Assembly (NCBI GenBank): GCA_964612295.1
Contig: CAZTDY010000001.1
Span: forward strand, 62,001-126,000
Direction of reading: 5' to 3'
From: CAYQJL01 sp964612295
Lineage (GTDB): Bacteria > Eisenbacteria > RBG-16-71-46 > CAIMUX01 > WJJG01
Length of the DNA: 64,000 nucleotides
Part shown: piece after piece, positions 46,628 through 54,848 of the stretch
Layout of the letters: each line of letters starts with the position of its first letter
How positions within the stretch are numbered: position 1 is the first letter of the stretch
Notes under the pieces: model-generated
What the model was told of the DNA's origin: nothing
Database searches by the model: none
Seen by the model: only the letters and a program-made list of their open reading frames with translations
Position numbers and translations under genes: made by a program

Positions 46628-47509
46628 TTACTCTTCTTCGAGCAGCACATCGAGGAATCGGCGCATGACGGTGGGGATTTCACGCCCCCTTTTGACCAAA
46701 ACGCCGAGCGGCCTGTAGTAGGATTGCTTCGAGAATCGGACTGAAGTCAACGTGCCCAGCCCCACCTCGCGCTCAACCGTCATGCTGGGCAGGACCGAGA
46801 CGCCCGCGTTGATTTCGATCGCTCGTTTGATCGTTTCAATGTTGTCGAATTCCATCGCCACCTTCACCTTGATGCGGTGACTGCGCAGAATGCGGTCGAC
46901 GGCGCGGCGGGTGGGGATATCGCGCTCGAACGCGACGAAGGGCTGCCCCTCGAGTTTCCGAAGCTCGACCTTCTTGTACTTGGCGAGCGGGTGGGAGGGG
47001 TGACACACCATCACGAGCTCGTCGTTGCGGAAAGGAAGGATGTCGAGCCCCGACCGGCGGGCCGGATAGGCCACGATGCCGACGTCCGCGGTATTGCCGA
47101 CCACCGCCTCGTAGATCTTGTTGGCCCTGCTGAACTCCATGCGCACGCGCGCACCCGGATAGCGCCGCATGAACTCGGTCAGGTAGGGGTGCAGCTCATG
47201 CATTCCCACGCTATAGATGGTGGCGACCCGCACCTCGCCCACCACGCTCTTGCTCAGTTGCTGGAGGCGGGTCTCCATGTTTTCGATGCGCAGAAGGATG
47301 TCCTTCGAGACCTCGTAGAGAATCTGCCCGGCCAGGGTCGGGGCCAGGTTCCGTTTCCCTCGCTCGATCAGCTTGTGGTCGTACTTCTCCTCCAGGCTGC
47401 GCATCTGCTGGCTGACAGCCGACTGGGAGATGAAGTTGAGGACCGCCGCTTTCGAGAAGCTCTTGGTCTCCACAACGTCGCAAAACACTTTCAGGGTTTC
47501 GAGCTGCAT
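46628..47509 (-). CDS. LysR-family transcriptional regulator
   Basis: A 293-residue regulator: N-terminal winged HTH (about 1-60, LKVFCDVVETKSFSKAAVLNFISQSAVSQQMRSLEEKYDHKL), linker helix, then a periplasmic-binding-protein-like effector domain (about 90-290). The ATG at 47509 follows a GAGGAGGAG site. It is divergent from the methyltransferase/mtaB/miaB operon, with an AT-rich inverted repeat between, the usual layout for LysR autoregulation. The inducer cannot be guessed. Confidence 0.9.
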   Translation of the reverse strand: MQLETLKVFCDVVETKSFSKAAVLNFISQSAVSQQMRSLEEKYDHKLIERGKRNLAPTLAGQILYEVSKDILLRIENMETRLQQLSKSVVGEVRVATIYSVGMHELHPYLTEFMRRYPGARVRMEFSRANKIYEAVVGNTADVGIVAYPARRSGLDILPFRNDELVMVCHPSHPLAKYKKVELRKLEGQPFVAFERDIPTRRAVDRILRSHRIKVKVAMEFDNIETIKRAIEINAGVSVLPSMTVEREVGLGTLTSVRFSKQSYYRPLGVLVKRGREIPTVMRRFLDVLLEEE

Positions 47510-47610
47510 GACGAGCTCCTCCTCAGGCGAATCCGATTGGGCCCCCTCGCTCCCCCCGCCGCCTCACTTCGCGGGACCGGGATGAGCAACTCGGGAAACA
47601 GCCTCACAGG

Positions 47611-47627
47611 CTAATCATTCCTATTAG
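47611..47627. promoter_or_regulatory. AT-rich inverted repeat in the lysR divergent region
   Basis: CTAAT-N7-ATTAG, perfect 5-bp arms, in an otherwise GC-rich region, 102 bases upstream of lysR. It is symmetric like a LysR-type site (here A-N11-T rather than T-N11-A). Confidence 0.4.
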
Positions 47628-47687
47628 CATGCATCGGGTCTCCCGTCTATGCTCGATGCGCGGTTTGGCCGGCCTCTCGGCCCCGAT

Positions 47688-47717
47688 TTGACACCCCAAC
47701 CGGGATGCGCGTACCAT
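47688..47717 (+). promoter_or_regulatory. Promoter of the DNA methyltransferase-mtaB-miaB operon
   Basis: Perfect -35 TTGACA (47688-47693), 18-base spacer, TACCAT (47712-47717). The start codon is about 20 bases further on, so the leader is very short. Confidence 0.5.
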
Positions 47718-47737
47718 CTGTGGCCCGGAGGAGAAGA

Positions 47738-48637
47738 ATGGCCGCTGTTGCAGGTGCACCACAACCCTTCCCGTATCAGGGCAGTAAGCGGCTCTTGGCG
47801 GCCGAGATCGTCTCCTGCGTACCACCCGGAACGCGCCGGATCGTCGAGCCCTTCGCGGGGTCCGGGGCCGTCAGCATCGCGGCCGCGAAATTGGATCGTG
47901 CGCCCGAATTCCTGATCAACGACCTCAATCACCCCTTATCCGCGCTGTGGGCGGCGATTCTGGACGACCCCGTAGCGCTCTGTGACGGCTATGAGTCGCT
48001 GTGGAATGCCCAGCAGGGGAGGGAACGGACCTTTTTGGGTGAGGTTCGCTCCCGCTTCAATCGAACCCACCAGCCGGCCGACCTCCTCTACCTGTTGGCT
48101 CGCTGCGTGAAGGCCGCCGTCAGGTACAATGCGCGCGGCGAATTCAACAACAGCCCGGACCATCGCAGGCAGGGGAAACACCCGGACAAGCTCCGCACGA
48201 ACATCCGGGCGACCTCGAATCTCCTCTGCGGACGGACCGCCGTGAGCTCGGACGATTACCTGGAGGTGCTGAAGCGTTGCGACTCGGGCGACTTCGTCTA
48301 CCTGGACCCGCCGTACCAGGGAGTGTCCGGGAATCGCGACTCCCGCTACATGTCGCAAATCGCGCACGACGGGTTCTCGCGGGCGCTCGATGAGCTCAAT
48401 GGGCGCGAGGTCCCCTACGTGCTCAGCTATGACGGCCGCACCGGCGGTAGGTCCTACGGCGAGCTGTTACCGGCCGGGCTGGATCTGACCCGGGCGGAAC
48501 TCCCCGCCGGCCGTTCTTCGCAATCCACCCTCCTGGGGCGCAGCGACCTGACCGTGGAATCTCTGTACCTCTCCCGGGCCTGTCTGCGAAAGCTCGGGGG
48601 GATTCCATCCACCCTGCAGCAGCTGACGGCGTCATGA
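47738..48637 (+). CDS. D12-class N6-adenine DNA methyltransferase (solitary)
   Basis: A 299-residue Dam/EcoRV-type enzyme. Opening FPYQGSKRLL (11-20), SAM motif EPFAGSGAVSIAAA (37-50) and catalytic DPPY (190-193) are all intact. ATG 47738 has GGAGGAG; the frame extends 11 codons upstream without support. No restriction endonuclease gene is near, so it is an orphan methyltransferase, perhaps for replication or gene control. Its stop overlaps the ATG of mtaB (ATGA), an unexpected coupling to a tRNA-modification gene. Confidence 0.9.
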   Translation: MAAVAGAPQPFPYQGSKRLLAAEIVSCVPPGTRRIVEPFAGSGAVSIAAAKLDRAPEFLINDLNHPLSALWAAILDDPVALCDGYESLWNAQQGRERTFLGEVRSRFNRTHQPADLLYLLARCVKAAVRYNARGEFNNSPDHRRQGKHPDKLRTNIRATSNLLCGRTAVSSDDYLEVLKRCDSGDFVYLDPPYQGVSGNRDSRYMSQIAHDGFSRALDELNGREVPYVLSYDGRTGGRSYGELLPAGLDLTRAELPAGRSSQSTLLGRSDLTVESLYLSRACLRKLGGIPSTLQQLTAS

Positions 48638-50055
48638 GCGGGTTCACCTTCTCCGTGGCGGTGCTGGGCTGCCGGGCCAACCAGGACGAGATCGACGGGC
48701 TGCGCTCACACCTCCTGGGGCTGGGGGGAACCGAGGTACCCTTTCCCTCCGCGGCGGATATGACCATCGTGAATACTTGTGCGGTCACGAATTCGGCGCT
48801 CGCCCAGTCGCGCCAGGAGATCCGCCGGGCGGGACGGCAGAAGGACGACGGGCTCCTGCTCGCGGTCGGGTGCGGTGCGCAGATGACTCCCTGGGCGCTG
48901 GCGACCCTGGAAGGCGTCGATCTCGTGGTCGGCAATCGGGACAAGGCCGAACTGCCGCGCATTTTCGAGGCCCTCTTCACCGGCCCTCTGCCCCGCGATG
49001 GCACGCTGATCGATGCTCTCCGGAAGGAGGGCTTCGAGCCGGCGCCCTCGGAAGAGAGGCCCGGCGGCCCCCCGGTTCTGTGGTCTGAGGATCCCCGCCC
49101 GGCGCGGTTTCTGTCGAAAGGCGAGGTGATCCCCCAGACGCGCAGCCGAGGCCTTCTCAAGATTCAGGATGGCTGTCATCACCGCTGCCGATACTGCATC
49201 GTGCCTCACCTGAGGGGCGCTCCCCAGTCCCGGCCGATCGATGAGGTCTGCGCCGAAGCCGAGAGGCTGGCCCGCGCCGGCTTCCGGGAGATCGTGCTCA
49301 CCGGCATCAATCTGGGTCTCTACGGGCTCGGCCCAAGTCGCGATGCGGATCTTGCGACTCAGGAACACCTTCCCCGCCTTCTCCGCCGGCTGGAGGCCAT
49401 TGGGGAGCTGAAGCGGATCCGGCTCAGTTCGCTCGAACCGATGACGATCACCGAGCCACTCTTAGACGCGCTGGCCACCTCGGCCAAGGTGGCCCGTCAC
49501 CTGCATCTGCCGTTGCAGAGCGGAGCCGATGAGATCCTGAGGCGCATGAACCGGCCCTACGACAGCCGCGCGGTGCGCTCTCTGGTGGCCCGGGTGCAGC
49601 GGCATTGGCCCAGTTTCGGACTCGGCGTGGATGTCGTGGCCGGGTATCCGGGAGAAGAGGATCACCATTTCGCTCAAACCCTGGCGCTGATCGAAGAGCT
49701 TCCCGTATCCTATCTCCACGCTTTTGCGTACTCGGAGCGTCCGGGCACGGCCGCGGCGGAAGATCCCGACGTGGTCGCGCACGCCGTTCGGCGCGAACGC
49801 GTCAAACAGCTGCGCGCGCTGGATGAGAAGTTGCGGCGCAGGTTTCAGGAGAGGCTGTCCGGAGCGCAGTGCGACATCATCGTGGAACAGGCCGATGAGG
49901 GCCAATTCACGGGCATGAGCGGCGAGTACGTGAAAATGCGAGGATCCGGGGCGTTCTGCAGCGGTGATTGGGTGCGGGTGGAGGCTGCAGAAACGCTTCG
50001 TCCCGGATTGATGGGGTGTCGGCTTCTGGAGACTGATGGAACGACGGACGAATAG
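48634..50055 (+). CDS. mtaB: tRNA t6A37 methylthiotransferase MtaB
   Basis: Radical-SAM enzyme that thiomethylates t6A37 of tRNAs reading ANN codons. The 473 residues have the auxiliary 4Fe-4S cysteines in VLGCRAN (C13), NTCAVT (C49) and AVGCGAQ (C80), the radical-SAM cluster CHHRCRYC (C181, C185, C188) and a C-terminal TRAM-like region. The CRAN-first-motif pattern and position next to miaB distinguish it as MtaB. It overlaps the start of miaB by 20 bases. Confidence 0.88.
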   Translation: MSGFTFSVAVLGCRANQDEIDGLRSHLLGLGGTEVPFPSAADMTIVNTCAVTNSALAQSRQEIRRAGRQKDDGLLLAVGCGAQMTPWALATLEGVDLVVGNRDKAELPRIFEALFTGPLPRDGTLIDALRKEGFEPAPSEERPGGPPVLWSEDPRPARFLSKGEVIPQTRSRGLLKIQDGCHHRCRYCIVPHLRGAPQSRPIDEVCAEAERLARAGFREIVLTGINLGLYGLGPSRDADLATQEHLPRLLRRLEAIGELKRIRLSSLEPMTITEPLLDALATSAKVARHLHLPLQSGADEILRRMNRPYDSRAVRSLVARVQRHWPSFGLGVDVVAGYPGEEDHHFAQTLALIEELPVSYLHAFAYSERPGTAAAEDPDVVAHAVRRERVKQLRALDEKLRRRFQERLSGAQCDIIVEQADEGQFTGMSGEYVKMRGSGAFCSGDWVRVEAAETLRPGLMGCRLLETDGTTDE

Positions 50056-51403
50056 AGAGGCGGGCCGAGCAGGTTTGAACGAACCCAAGCGCTATCACAT
50101 AGAAACGTACGGCTGCCAGATGAATGTGGCCGATTCGGAACTGCTTTCGAGCATTCTGGAGGAAGCCGGCTGGGAGAAGACCTCGGCTCAAGATCAGGCC
50201 GACCTCATCATCGTCAACACCTGTTCGGTGCGGGAGCGCGCGGCCGATCGCGTGATCGGACACGTGCAGAGCATGGAGCCGTTGCGCCGCGCTCGCCCAC
50301 ATCTTCAGGTCGTCGTGGCCGGGTGTCTTCCCCAGCACCGCGGGCGAGCTCTGGCGAATCGGATGCCGGATGTCGACCTGTTCATCGGCCCCGACAACTA
50401 CCGAGACCTGCCGGAACTGCTCGACCAGCGCGAACAGATGCATCGGTTTGCCTTGAAACCGAATCGGGGCGAGACCTATCAGGGGCTGCGTCCCCGGCGG
50501 GAGGGGCGGGTCAACGCCTGGGTGTCGATCATGCGCGGGTGCAACCGAATGTGCACCTACTGCGCCGTTCCGTTTGCCCGGGGGCGCGAGCGCAGCCTGC
50601 CGCGCGATGAAGTGGTGAGGGAGGCCGAGGAGGCCATCGCGAGCGGCTATCCGGCCATCACCCTCCTGGGACAGACCGTGACCTCCTATCACGATGGTGA
50701 ATACGATTTCGCGGCGTTGCTCACCAGCCTGGTCAAGATCGAGGGGCTCGAGAGGCTGCGGTTTCTGTCACCTCATCCAGCCGATTTCACGCAGGAGCTG
50801 CTGCAGTTGATCGGTGACGAGCCCAAGATTGCCCGTCATCTGCATCTTCCCGTGCAGTCCGGTTCGACCCGCATTCTCGAGGCCATGCGCCGTGGGTATG
50901 GGCGAGATGAATACCTCGACCTGATCCACCGCGCGCGGGCGACGATCAAAGGGCTCGCCGTGACCACCGACCTCATCGTGGGGTTTCCAGGGGAGACCGA
51001 GGAAGACTACCTGGACACCGTTGATCTGATGAACCGTGTGCGCTTCGACAGCGCCTTCATGTTTGCCTACTCGCCTCGAGAGCGGACCTATGCAGCCCGG
51101 GTGCTCGACGACGACGTCCCCGAAGCCGAGAAGAAGCGCCGCCTGCGGGAGATCATCGACTTGCAGGAGAAACACTCCTGGGCAACGTTCGGTCGGTTCT
51201 TGGGACGACACCTGGACGTGCTGGTCGAAGGACCCGCCAAGAGCGAGGGCCACAGCCTGTTCGGCCGCGCCCCCGACGACAAGGCGACCCTGTTCCGGCC
51301 CCTGGTGGGCCGCACGCTTGCTCCGGGCAGCGTGGTGAAGGTCGAGGTCGAGGGGTTCAGCTCGCACACGCTAAGGGGACGCCAGGTCGCACACGCCGAG
51401 TAG
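50036..51403 (+). CDS. miaB: tRNA i6A37 methylthiotransferase MiaB
   Basis: Radical-SAM thiomethylase acting on i6A37. Conserved cysteines are C27 (ETYGCQMN), C63 (NTCSVRE) and C97 (AGCLPQ) for the auxiliary cluster and C169, C173, C176 (CNRMCTYC) for the radical cluster; a TRAM domain is at the C-terminus (residues about 385-450). ATG 50036 has GGAG upstream and overlaps mtaB; TTG 50075 is a possible shorter start. Both thiomethylases need Fe-S cluster assembly. Confidence 0.95.
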   Translation: MERRTNREAGRAGLNEPKRYHIETYGCQMNVADSELLSSILEEAGWEKTSAQDQADLIIVNTCSVRERAADRVIGHVQSMEPLRRARPHLQVVVAGCLPQHRGRALANRMPDVDLFIGPDNYRDLPELLDQREQMHRFALKPNRGETYQGLRPRREGRVNAWVSIMRGCNRMCTYCAVPFARGRERSLPRDEVVREAEEAIASGYPAITLLGQTVTSYHDGEYDFAALLTSLVKIEGLERLRFLSPHPADFTQELLQLIGDEPKIARHLHLPVQSGSTRILEAMRRGYGRDEYLDLIHRARATIKGLAVTTDLIVGFPGETEEDYLDTVDLMNRVRFDSAFMFAYSPRERTYAARVLDDDVPEAEKKRRLREIIDLQEKHSWATFGRFLGRHLDVLVEGPAKSEGHSLFGRAPDDKATLFRPLVGRTLAPGSVVKVEVEGFSSHTLRGRQVAHAE

Positions 51404-51424
51404 CGGCTGCCGGGGTATGCCCGT

Positions 51425-52030
51425 CTAGCGGTCGTCCTCTCCGGGCCAGACGGGGATCTCTTCGAGTTTCGACTTCGGATAGCGATAACATCGCCGCGTC
51501 CCCATCGACACCAGGAGCGCACCGAAGAAGAGGTGCAAGAGCCCCATGATGCCCAGCCCCGAAGTCGACTGGACGACGAGGTTCAGATTGGCGCCGTTCA
51601 GGCCTTCCCCCGTCACCTGGTCCAGCCGGAGGATCGAGGAGAGCTTCGGGATCATCATGAGATGGGGCAGTACGGCCACGGCGGTCATGAGAAGGATGAG
51701 AATCAGCTGCGACAGCACGACCGCCGGCGTACGCAGCCGCAGGAAGTGCATCCCGACGGTGATGATCAGGAGGATTCCGGCCGCGCCGGTGGCCACATAG
51801 CCCAGCAGCTCCAGGACGCCCACGACGAGGCGCGCGGCCTCGATCGACTGGCCGGTCGATTGGGCCAGAAAGGGGATGATCAACAGGACGGTGGCCGCCT
51901 GGACCCCCATCCACATGGTGCCCCCCAGCAAGTACACATATTCCAGGGTTTGGGCCTTCCAATCCGGGGTCGGCCGGGGCATCGAAAGCACGACGCCCAC
52001 GTCCGGATCTGGTGCGGTCGGGTTCTTCAT
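51425..52030 (-). CDS. Four-TM membrane protein (DUF4149-like)
   Basis: A 201-residue protein with four predicted TM helices (for example YVYLLGGTMWMGVQAATVLLII and SQLILILLMTAVAVLPHLMM). The order resembles DUF4149 proteins (a glycine-rich first TM with MWMG), but that is a weak match. I use ATG 52030 (MKNPTAPDPD) because GGAAGAGG stands upstream; ATG 52081 is the longest choice. It is transcribed alone, opposite miaB and hscB. Confidence 0.6.
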   Translation of the reverse strand: MKNPTAPDPDVGVVLSMPRPTPDWKAQTLEYVYLLGGTMWMGVQAATVLLIIPFLAQSTGQSIEAARLVVGVLELLGYVATGAAGILLIITVGMHFLRLRTPAVVLSQLILILLMTAVAVLPHLMMIPKLSSILRLDQVTGEGLNGANLNLVVQSTSGLGIMGLLHLFFGALLVSMGTRRCYRYPKSKLEEIPVWPGEDDR

Positions 52031-52132
52031 GGCCTCTTCCTTCATGCCTTTACAGCCGATGGCGACAGTGTCCGTATCCAATGATCGGCCGCCGAGGAGC
52101 TTTCCTGGGGGGGAGTCTTTCCTGGTTGCAGA

Positions 52133-52162
52133 TTGACTTGGCTACCGGCCCCGGCCTAGCAT
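52133..52162 (+). promoter_or_regulatory. Candidate promoter of hscB-hsp70-nrnA
   Basis: TTGACT (52133-52138), 18-base spacer, TAGCAT (52157-52162), about 100 bases before hscB. Confidence 0.45.
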
Positions 52163-52260
52163 GTGAGATTCTGGCCAGTGGAGTGACCAGGTACAGGGCC
52201 AGGCCTGGGGAATGGATCCCAGGCAGGTAAGCGACCCCAACGAGGGAGAAAGCCGCCCCC

Positions 52261-52959
52261 ATGAGCAAAGCGACCGAGAGCTGCTGGAATTGCCAGCACG
52301 TGCTGGAAGATGTGCTCCTATGTGGCCGCTGCGGAATGCCGCAGCCGGTGGAGTTCTTGGGCCCCTTCGAGGCCCTGGGGCTGCCGCCCCGGCTGACCTG
52401 GGAGGCGACGGAGCTGTGGACCACCTATGAGCGGCTGGCCCTGAAGTGCCACCCGGACCTGTTCCAGGCTCACATGGACGAGCGAGTCCTGAACGCATCC
52501 CGGTTGGCGATGCGGTCGCTCAACGACGCGCTTCGCGTGTTGCAGGATCCCAAGGCGCGGCTTCGCCACGTCCTGACCATGTCCGGACACACCGGCGAGT
52601 TGACGCGGACGATTCCCCAGGCCCTCGAGGAATCGGCCCAGATTGTCAACCGCGTTCTCAAGGCGGTCGAAGAGGCCACCGAGAAGGACGACCGCGATGT
52701 CTGGGAAGACCAGCAGGATCATCTCGCCTCGCTTCAGGTACAGGTGGAGAAGGCTGAGCGCGACTCGAGCGCGACTTTGCAGCGACTCATGATGGAGTGG
52801 GACGAAGGCGTGACAGGCGCCAGGGACGGATGGCCACACATGCCGGACGGTTGGTATCAGGCCGCGATGCGCTGGTTGGGTGAACGTCAGTATTTGGACG
52901 GCCTCACGGCCCGAGTGACCGCTGGACGGCGCTGGCCGCAGGCGGCGGAAGCACAATAA
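52261..52959 (+). CDS. hscB: HscB-like J-domain co-chaperone with N-terminal zinc finger
   Basis: A 232-residue J-protein. An N-terminal C4 zinc finger (CWNC at 8-11 and CGRC at 21-24) precedes a J domain with HPD at 64-66 (LALKCHPDLF) and a C-terminal helical bundle that in HscB binds the IscU scaffold. This zinc-finger/J/bundle layout is the bacterial HscB form. It is followed 43 bases later by the Hsp70 gene. No iscU, iscS, iscA or fdx is next to it, which is unusual. Confidence 0.85.
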   Translation: MSKATESCWNCQHVLEDVLLCGRCGMPQPVEFLGPFEALGLPPRLTWEATELWTTYERLALKCHPDLFQAHMDERVLNASRLAMRSLNDALRVLQDPKARLRHVLTMSGHTGELTRTIPQALEESAQIVNRVLKAVEEATEKDDRDVWEDQQDHLASLQVQVEKAERDSSATLQRLMMEWDEGVTGARDGWPHMPDGWYQAAMRWLGERQYLDGLTARVTAGRRWPQAAEAQ

Positions 52960-53002
52960 CGCTCCGCCGATCGAATACGAGATCGAAAGGGAGGAACCCG
53001 GT

Positions 53003-54826
53003 TTGACGACGCAATCGTCGGGACCTGCAGCAGCAGACGGATTCATCGCACTGGACTTCGGCGCGGGCGGAAGCCGGATCGCTCACGGGCGCGGGGATGC
53101 CACGCAACACGTTACCGACCTGAGTGGCGATGCTCACATACCGTCGGTGTTGGCCATGTCGGCAGACGGTGGCTATCTGGCGGGAACCCCTGCCCGGGAC
53201 CGGCAGGCGCTGTTCCCGGAACAGACGGTGCCTTCGCTGAAGTCGCTCATCACCATGCTCCCCGCGGATGTCGAGTCCATGGGCAGTTTCTTCCCGCTCA
53301 AGGTGAGCGAAGGGGCGAAGTCGCTTCTTCAACTCGAGCTGGGGGGACGCAGCCGTTCGTCGGTCGAGCTGGTGGCGTACTACCTCAACTACCTGAGGCG
53401 GGGCGCGGAGATCAGTCTGGAACGTTCGATCCGCTCCGTGGTGATCACGGTGCCGGTCAGCTTCAGCAGCTTCGATCGAACCTCGCTCAACCTGGCCGCC
53501 AAGCTGGCCGGGTTCCGCCGGGTGCGATTCATTGAAGATACAACTGCAGCGGCCCTGCATTGGGCGGCCCATGGCGGACGAGGTCGCGTGGCGATCTGCT
53601 GCTGGGGCGCCGAGTACCTGAGCATGGCCATCCTGGAGATTGGTGAGGGGCTCGTCCGCGTACGTTCGATGGGCGGGCGCCGCCGGATCGGCGGCGACAT
53701 GATCGACCAAGCTCTGGCTAGCGAGTTACTCGCCAAGGCTCGCGAGAAGGGTGTGGCCTTGGACAACGAGGCCCACATCGCGAGGCACCTTCTGGTGGCG
53801 GCGGAGATCGCGAAACGGGACCTGGCCAAGCGCGGCAAGGCCGACATGCAGCTGAGCCTGGGCGGGGGAGAGGCGATTCGCCACACCTTCACCGCCGAGG
53901 ATCTGGGCCGCTGGATCACGCCCCACGTGAACCGGGCGCGGGATTTGGCCAAGCAGGTGCTGACCGAGGCCGATCTGAAACCGAACGATCTCGATTCATT
54001 GATCGTGACCGGCGGCATGACCCACCTGGCCGGCGTCCAGTCTTGTCTGGAAGAATCCTTCGGCCGCAGCCCGCTCGAGGGAATCGATGCTGAGTATGCC
54101 GTGGTGGATGGAGCGCTGATTCGCGCTCGTTTGCTTGACAGGGACCGCTCCGACCCGCTGGTGCTCGACGTGATTCCGGATGGACACGGTCTGAGAGGAC
54201 GCGACGGGGGAATCACCGCGTTCCTTCCGCAGGGCGTGGTTTTGCCGGCCAGCGTCCGCGAGAGCTTCAGCACCGTGCTCGACCGTCAGACCCAGATGGG
54301 TGTTCCCCTCTACGGGCAGGTCGGCAAGGACTGGCAGGAACTCGCGACCATCGAGATCAGCAAGATCCCGCCGCTGGACGCGGGGAAGGCGCAGATCGAG
54401 GTGGCGTTCCTCGTCGACGAGAACGGCCTTCTTTCGGTGTCGGCGACCGAGATGACCAAGTCGAAGAAACTGCAGGTCGAGGTCCATCCGGTGCGCGGGC
54501 CTCGGGCCTCAGCCGTGGCCACAGCCATCGAGGCGATTCCCGTGCCGCCTGAGGAAGAGTCCGCCGAGGAGCTCATCCGGGAAGAACTGCGCCACCGGGG
54601 CCGGTTCTGGCTGCAATCGCTTCGCGAGCTGGTCAAGCGGCGTTCCACGCTCATGACCCGGGACGAGAAGCAGCTGGCCGACAAGAAGGCCCAGGAGCTG
54701 GCGGAGGTGCTCGAGACGGGGGCGGACCTGGTCGAGACGCGACTCTGCCTGCAGGAGATGGAAGAGATCGTCCGGCCGCTCATGCAGCGGGACATCGATG
54801 CCAGCCTCCAGACCTTGCTGCGATAG
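53003..54826 (+). CDS. HscA/Hsp70-like chaperone with degraded ATPase motifs
   Basis: A 607-residue Hsp70 with TTG start behind GGGAGGAAC. The order is an actin-like nucleotide-binding domain (1-385), linker, a substrate-binding beta domain (about 390-505, ITAFLPQGVVLPASVRESFSTVLD...) and a helical lid. The ATPase motifs have decayed: phosphate-1 DLGTTNS is DFGAGGS (18-24), phosphate-2 DLGGGTFD is CCWGAEYL (199-206; the Mg-binding Asp and catalytic Thr are gone), and NEPTAAAL is EDTTAAAL (178-185). Lys80 and the VTGGMT (335-340) loop remain. ATP hydrolysis is therefore doubtful, yet the neighbouring J-protein keeps HPD. Confidence 0.85.
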   Translation: MTTQSSGPAAADGFIALDFGAGGSRIAHGRGDATQHVTDLSGDAHIPSVLAMSADGGYLAGTPARDRQALFPEQTVPSLKSLITMLPADVESMGSFFPLKVSEGAKSLLQLELGGRSRSSVELVAYYLNYLRRGAEISLERSIRSVVITVPVSFSSFDRTSLNLAAKLAGFRRVRFIEDTTAAALHWAAHGGRGRVAICCWGAEYLSMAILEIGEGLVRVRSMGGRRRIGGDMIDQALASELLAKAREKGVALDNEAHIARHLLVAAEIAKRDLAKRGKADMQLSLGGGEAIRHTFTAEDLGRWITPHVNRARDLAKQVLTEADLKPNDLDSLIVTGGMTHLAGVQSCLEESFGRSPLEGIDAEYAVVDGALIRARLLDRDRSDPLVLDVIPDGHGLRGRDGGITAFLPQGVVLPASVRESFSTVLDRQTQMGVPLYGQVGKDWQELATIEISKIPPLDAGKAQIEVAFLVDENGLLSVSATEMTKSKKLQVEVHPVRGPRASAVATAIEAIPVPPEEESAEELIREELRHRGRFWLQSLRELVKRRSTLMTRDEKQLADKKAQELAEVLETGADLVETRLCLQEMEEIVRPLMQRDIDASLQTLLR

Positions 54827-54848
54827 AACCCGGAAAGCAGGTCCGAAC

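Noticed and set aside
46877..47614. 245-codon plus-strand frame over the LysR gene
   Set aside because: Antisense shadow of the LysR coding sequence; no initiation signal.
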